A stretch of 64,000 nt of DNA from Hymenobacter rigui. GTDB taxonomy: Bacteria; Bacteroidota; Bacteroidia; Cytophagales; Hymenobacteraceae. Each line of letters opens with the position of its first letter. Within the stretch, counting starts at the first letter, position 1. The DNA lies in NCBI RefSeq assembly GCF_003944715.1, contig NZ_RWIT01000001.1:310001-374000 (forward strand), given 5' to 3'. The notes below the pieces were generated by a model, which had not been told where the DNA came from, made no database searches, and was given only the letters and a program-made list of their open reading frames with translations. The position numbers and the translations under genes are program-made. Of this stretch, positions 60,930 through 64,000 are shown in pieces.

Positions 60930-61049
60930 GGCGCAACGTCCTCCGCCCGCCGAAACTTCAGCCCCTTTCTGGCGCGAGCTTGTAGTGCGTGCCTGCCCTT
61001 GACGTGAGGCGGTGCCTCACCCGATAGGTCCAGATGGCACAACCCCAGT

Positions 61050-61090
61050 CTGCCTCTGACAATGAGGTACAACCTCATTGTCAGAGGCAG
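61050..61090 (-). terminator. Hairpin after the HEPN-domain gene
   Basis: Exact 19-bp arms ctgcctctgacaatgaggt and acctcattgtcagaggcag with loop aca, 8 bp beyond the stop region of the HEPN gene. A second small hairpin (gtgaggc/gcctcac, about 61003-61019) lies next to it. Confidence 0.75.
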
Positions 61091-61097
61091 GCACGAG

Positions 61098-62531
61098 CTA
61101 CACTTTCACGCCAGCCGGGGAATTATTCTCTGGCTCTTTGGCACCTATTTCTATTGCAAAAGAATCTTCAACAGATCTGCCAATTTCAAAGCCTATGGCT
61201 AGATAATCTAATTTCTTTTTCCAGTCTTTAAAGTCATTGTAATTTTTGATTTTTGCTTGTTTCTGATAATTTAATAGTATTAAAATTATGATTCTGCATA
61301 CTGTTTTTATTTCCTTTATATAATCATAAGGAATAGATTTTCCTGCATGAACATATTTGCTTCTTGCTGCATAAAGTTTGGATATCATGGTTTTGTTTTC
61401 ATTATAATTTTCTTTGTTATAAATACTTAATAGTACAGAAACTCTTTCTGAAATTGCTTTTGTTATAGTATTTGCGTCTCCGAAGACTAAATCTAGGGCT
61501 ATTATAAAATGCAAAAAACCTTCATCATATCTTTGTTCATCAATATATCTATAGCCTTTTGCGATAAATTTTGCAAATGATTTTATGGTTTGATGAATTT
61601 CAGATTCATTGAAATTTTCAAAATCATAAAATTTTTTCAACTCTTCTTTTATTATTTTTAATATTTTTGACGCATCAGGATATATAGATATGGTGAGTGA
61701 TCCTATATTTTCAGGAACTACAAATCCATATACTTTATTATTAAATCGTATATCCGAATATATTGTTACTGATTGAGAGCCAAGCCTCTCTCTAAATACT
61801 TTACTCGGCATATCTGGTAAACCTAAAGCAATTTGCAGATTTTGTTGTTCGTTAAAATCGTTCCAGAAATCTTCAAATAAACTGTGTGACAAGTGTTCAA
61901 AATATATGAGTGATCTATCTATTAGGCTGTGATTGTTAATGTATTTTCCATGTATAAATAAAAATTGATGCCAGTTGATAATGTTAACATCAAATATTTT
62001 TCTTTTTACAGAAAGTCTATTTGTGAACTTATTTTTATTAATTTCATAAAAATCCGAGCCAGCTTTTTTGCATTTATACGCAAGTTCGTTGCTGTTAAGT
62101 ATTCCAATTAAAAAGTCGCCAAATTCAAACTCTTTTGGCATTTCGCCGTGTATGGGAGGCATTATAAAATATTGAGATACTTTTACGGGTTGAATTAGAT
62201 TTATTAAATCGTTAAGTGAATCAACCGGATTTTCTAATCTATTTGGGTGACTTGTGTATATGTATAATATAGTTGTTATTATTTTATTATTCGCTACATG
62301 TTTTTTGTTGATTAACTCTTTTTCTATTTTTGTAAATAGTGAATCAATATTGTCTTTATAATTTGATGAATACCAAATACTGTATTTTGGAATGCGGTCT
62401 AATTTGCCTGTGTTATGCTCTCCAATCCCTCCCTCAAATGCTATTAGTTCTTCCTGCTGCTCATTAGTGGACTTTGTAAATGACAGTGACTTTAATGGAT
62501 CTTTGAAGTAGTCAATGTTAGGAATGCTCAT
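61098..62531 (-). CDS. AT-rich HEPN-domain protein, candidate defence gene
   Basis: 477 residues. The C-terminal third looks like an Apea-type HEPN domain: FLHFIIALDLVFGDA, KAISERVSVLLSIYN, then KLYAARSKYVHAGKSIPYDY. The Rx4xH-type site R390...H395 (RSKYVH) is the usual HEPN RNase motif. The N-terminal 300 residues show no domain I recognise. The gene is far more AT-rich than everything around it and uses AAA, ATA and TTT codons freely, so recent acquisition is likely. It sits alone just downstream of mfd in the same direction, with its own hairpin. Defence by RNA cleavage is inferred from the motif. Confidence 0.65.
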   Translation of the reverse strand: MSIPNIDYFKDPLKSLSFTKSTNEQQEELIAFEGGIGEHNTGKLDRIPKYSIWYSSNYKDNIDSLFTKIEKELINKKHVANNKIITTILYIYTSHPNRLENPVDSLNDLINLIQPVKVSQYFIMPPIHGEMPKEFEFGDFLIGILNSNELAYKCKKAGSDFYEINKNKFTNRLSVKRKIFDVNIINWHQFLFIHGKYINNHSLIDRSLIYFEHLSHSLFEDFWNDFNEQQNLQIALGLPDMPSKVFRERLGSQSVTIYSDIRFNNKVYGFVVPENIGSLTISIYPDASKILKIIKEELKKFYDFENFNESEIHQTIKSFAKFIAKGYRYIDEQRYDEGFLHFIIALDLVFGDANTITKAISERVSVLLSIYNKENYNENKTMISKLYAARSKYVHAGKSIPYDYIKEIKTVCRIIILILLNYQKQAKIKNYNDFKDWKKKLDYLAIGFEIGRSVEDSFAIEIGAKEPENNSPAGVKV

Positions 62532-62623
62532 TACGTGCGCAGATTGTGTTTAGAAATGATTTTTAGCAGAGATGTTCTCAAACATAACATTGATAAATTT
62601 ACAAGCTATACGTATAGCTGTAT

Positions 62624-64000
62624 TTATATAATCCCCACCGTTTCCTCACTACCCAACTCGCTCAAAATACGCTTGGCGGCCTGGACGTTCTTCACGTCTT
62701 CGATGCTGAGGATGAGCTGTTCCTTGCGCTCCTTCATGGAGGCGGAGCGCGGGTGGGTCTGCACGTAGCTGAGGATGTTGCCGAAGGTGGCGCCCTGGAA
62801 GTAGGGCTCGTTGTTGGTGGCCGGGATGAAGCCTTTGAGCAGGTTCTTCTTGAGCGTGAGCTTCTCGAACCCGGTCTGGCAGGCCAGCCAGCGCAGGCGC
62901 ACGATGTCGGCGAGCTGCTCCACCTCCGCGGGCAGCGGCCCGAAGCGGTCCACGATGCCAGTGAGCAGCTTGCGTAGCTCCTCGGCGTTTTTGGCCCGAT
63001 CGAGCTTGCTGTAGAGCTGCAGGCGCTCCGACACGCTGCTCACGTAGCGGTCCGGAATGAGCACTTGCAAGTCGGTTTCGATGTTGCACTCCTTGGGGCG
63101 GCCGGTGCCGGCGGCCTGCTGCAGGCGCTGGGTGGGGTCGCCGAGGAACAGGTCGCGGAACTCGGTTTCCTTTAGCTCCTGCACCGCTTCGTCGAGAATC
63201 TGGTGGTAGGTTTCGAAGCCCAGGTCGTTGATGAAGCCCGACTGCTCGCCGCCCAGCAGGTTGCCCGCCCCCCGGATGTCCAGGTCGCGCATGGCCACGT
63301 TGAAGCCCGCGCCCAGGTCCGAGAATTCCTCCAGGGTGCTCAGGCGCTTGCGGGCGTCGGAGGGCAGGCCGGCCACCGGAGGCGTGAGCAGGTAGCAGTA
63401 GGCCTTTTTGTTGGAGCGGCCCACGCGGCCCCGCATCTGGTGCAGGTCACTGAGGCCGTGCATGTGGGCGCGGTTGATGAGGATGGTGTTGGCGTTGGCA
63501 ATGTCGAGGCCCGACTCGATGAGGGTGGTGGCCACCAGCACGTCGTAGTCGCCGTCCACGAACTTCATCATGCGCTTTTCCAGCAGGTCGCCGTCCATCT
63601 GGCCGTGCACGTAGGTCACGCGGGCATCGGGCACGAGGCGCAGAATCATGCTGGCCTGCTCCTCGATGTCCTTCACGCGGTTGTGCACGAAAAATACCTG
63701 CCCGCCCCGCTTCAGCTCCCGCGAAATCGTGTCGCGGATCAGCAGCTCATCAAACACGTGCAGCTCCGTTTGCACCGGCTGGCGGTTGGGCGGGGGCGTG
63801 GCAATCACGCTCAGGTCACGGGCGCCCATCAGTGAGAAGTGCAGGGTGCGCGGAATGGGCGTGGCCGACAGCGTGAGCGTGTCCACGTTCACCTTGATTT
63901 CCTTGAGCTTGTCCTTGGTTTTCACCCCGAACTTCTGCTCCTCGTCAATCACCAGCAGGCCCAGGTCCTTGAACTGCACGTCCTTGTTGGTGAGGCGGTG
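62624..64000 (-). CDS. mfd: Transcription-repair coupling factor Mfd, C-terminal part
   Basis: The gene runs off the right edge; only the C-terminal about 459 residues are seen. Motif LLVIDEEQKFGV is helicase motif II (DEEQ box of RecG/Mfd). LSATPIPRTLHFSL is motif III, and the ESGLDIANANTILI and QMRGRVGRSNKKAYCYLL segments are motifs V and VI. The tail (QILDEAVQELKE, LGSEETVGII) is the TRCF domain. Mfd lifts stalled RNA polymerase off lesions and recruits UvrA. The HEPN gene lies 92 bp beyond its stop, in AT-rich sequence. Confidence 0.95.
   Translation of the reverse strand, partial: HRLTNKDVQFKDLGLLVIDEEQKFGVKTKDKLKEIKVNVDTLTLSATPIPRTLHFSLMGARDLSVIATPPPNRQPVQTELHVFDELLIRDTISRELKRGGQVFFVHNRVKDIEEQASMILRLVPDARVTYVHGQMDGDLLEKRMMKFVDGDYDVLVATTLIESGLDIANANTILINRAHMHGLSDLHQMRGRVGRSNKKAYCYLLTPPVAGLPSDARKRLSTLEEFSDLGAGFNVAMRDLDIRGAGNLLGGEQSGFINDLGFETYHQILDEAVQELKETEFRDLFLGDPTQRLQQAAGTGRPKECNIETDLQVLIPDRYVSSVSERLQLYSKLDRAKNAEELRKLLTGIVDRFGPLPAEVEQLADIVRLRWLACQTGFEKLTLKKNLLKGFIPATNNEPYFQGATFGNILSYVQTHPRSASMKERKEQLILSIEDVKNVQAAKRILSELGSEETVGII

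Noticed and set aside
60668..61078. Repeat-encoded proteins on either strand at the 21-bp array, and a CRISPR array
   Set aside because: Both frames are open only because the unit is a multiple of three, with no ribosome site or flanking domain; there are no spacers, so it is not CRISPR.

Overview
The window looks like chromosome of a high-GC Bacteroidota, most likely Hymenobacter or a close relative (family Hymenobacteraceae). Three secreted proteins end in type IX secretion sorting domains (YPNPAT... followed by a short beta-domain). There are many outer-membrane barrels, lipoproteins and SusB-type sugar enzymes. Intergenic spaces carry long inverted repeats of the GTCATnCTGAGC kind that I associate with this genus from memory. 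Taxonomy is inferred; there is no rRNA in the window.

Region 1 (1 to about 7366) is the right end of a mobile island sitting against the 3' end of a tRNA-Arg(CCU) gene. It carries a DUF3987 primase/helicase-like protein (possibly truncated by the window edge), a DUF1643 protein, a single-chain type IIL (MmeI-like) restriction-modification enzyme whose target-recognition segment is visibly more AT-rich than the rest, a hairpin-rich non-coding stretch, and a small DUF5681-like protein. No integrase is present in the window; it may lie beyond the left edge.

Region 2 (7.4-30 kb) is mainly core chromosome. It holds a class III cyclase-like DUF2652 protein convergent with an HD-PycTM membrane protein, a very large exported metallophosphoesterase with a kinase-like middle part and an outer-membrane barrel, a DUF6268-like barrel, a zinc alcohol dehydrogenase, a DUF3850 protein, polyphosphate kinase with a SixA-type phosphatase, two tandem M43 metalloproteases, the GTPase HflX, an M16 peptidase, and a SirB-like cytochrome c.

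Region 3 (29-39 kb) has a GT4 glycosyltransferase and RmlC (surface polysaccharide), MurF, an FG-GAP secreted protein, an omega-amidase with a methionine aminotransferase (a likely alpha-keto-acid salvage pair), a lipoprotein, and a lipoprotein form of MsrA.

Region 4 (39-54 kb) is built around three paralogous exported proteins that join a macroglobulin-like N-terminus to a TonB-receptor plug domain but have no barrel. Two of them are a tandem duplication; its scar, with remnants of both flanking genes, is still readable at 44.77-45.10 kb.

Region 5 (54-64 kb) has a GH97 alpha-glucosidase, several small hypothetical proteins, a GAF protein, an 11-unit 21-bp minisatellite, a strikingly AT-rich HEPN-domain gene (probably acquired defence cargo), and the 3' part of mfd running off the right edge.

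Most gene ends are marked by strong hairpins, several of them perfect palindromes or near-perfect inverted repeats filling the whole gap between convergent genes.
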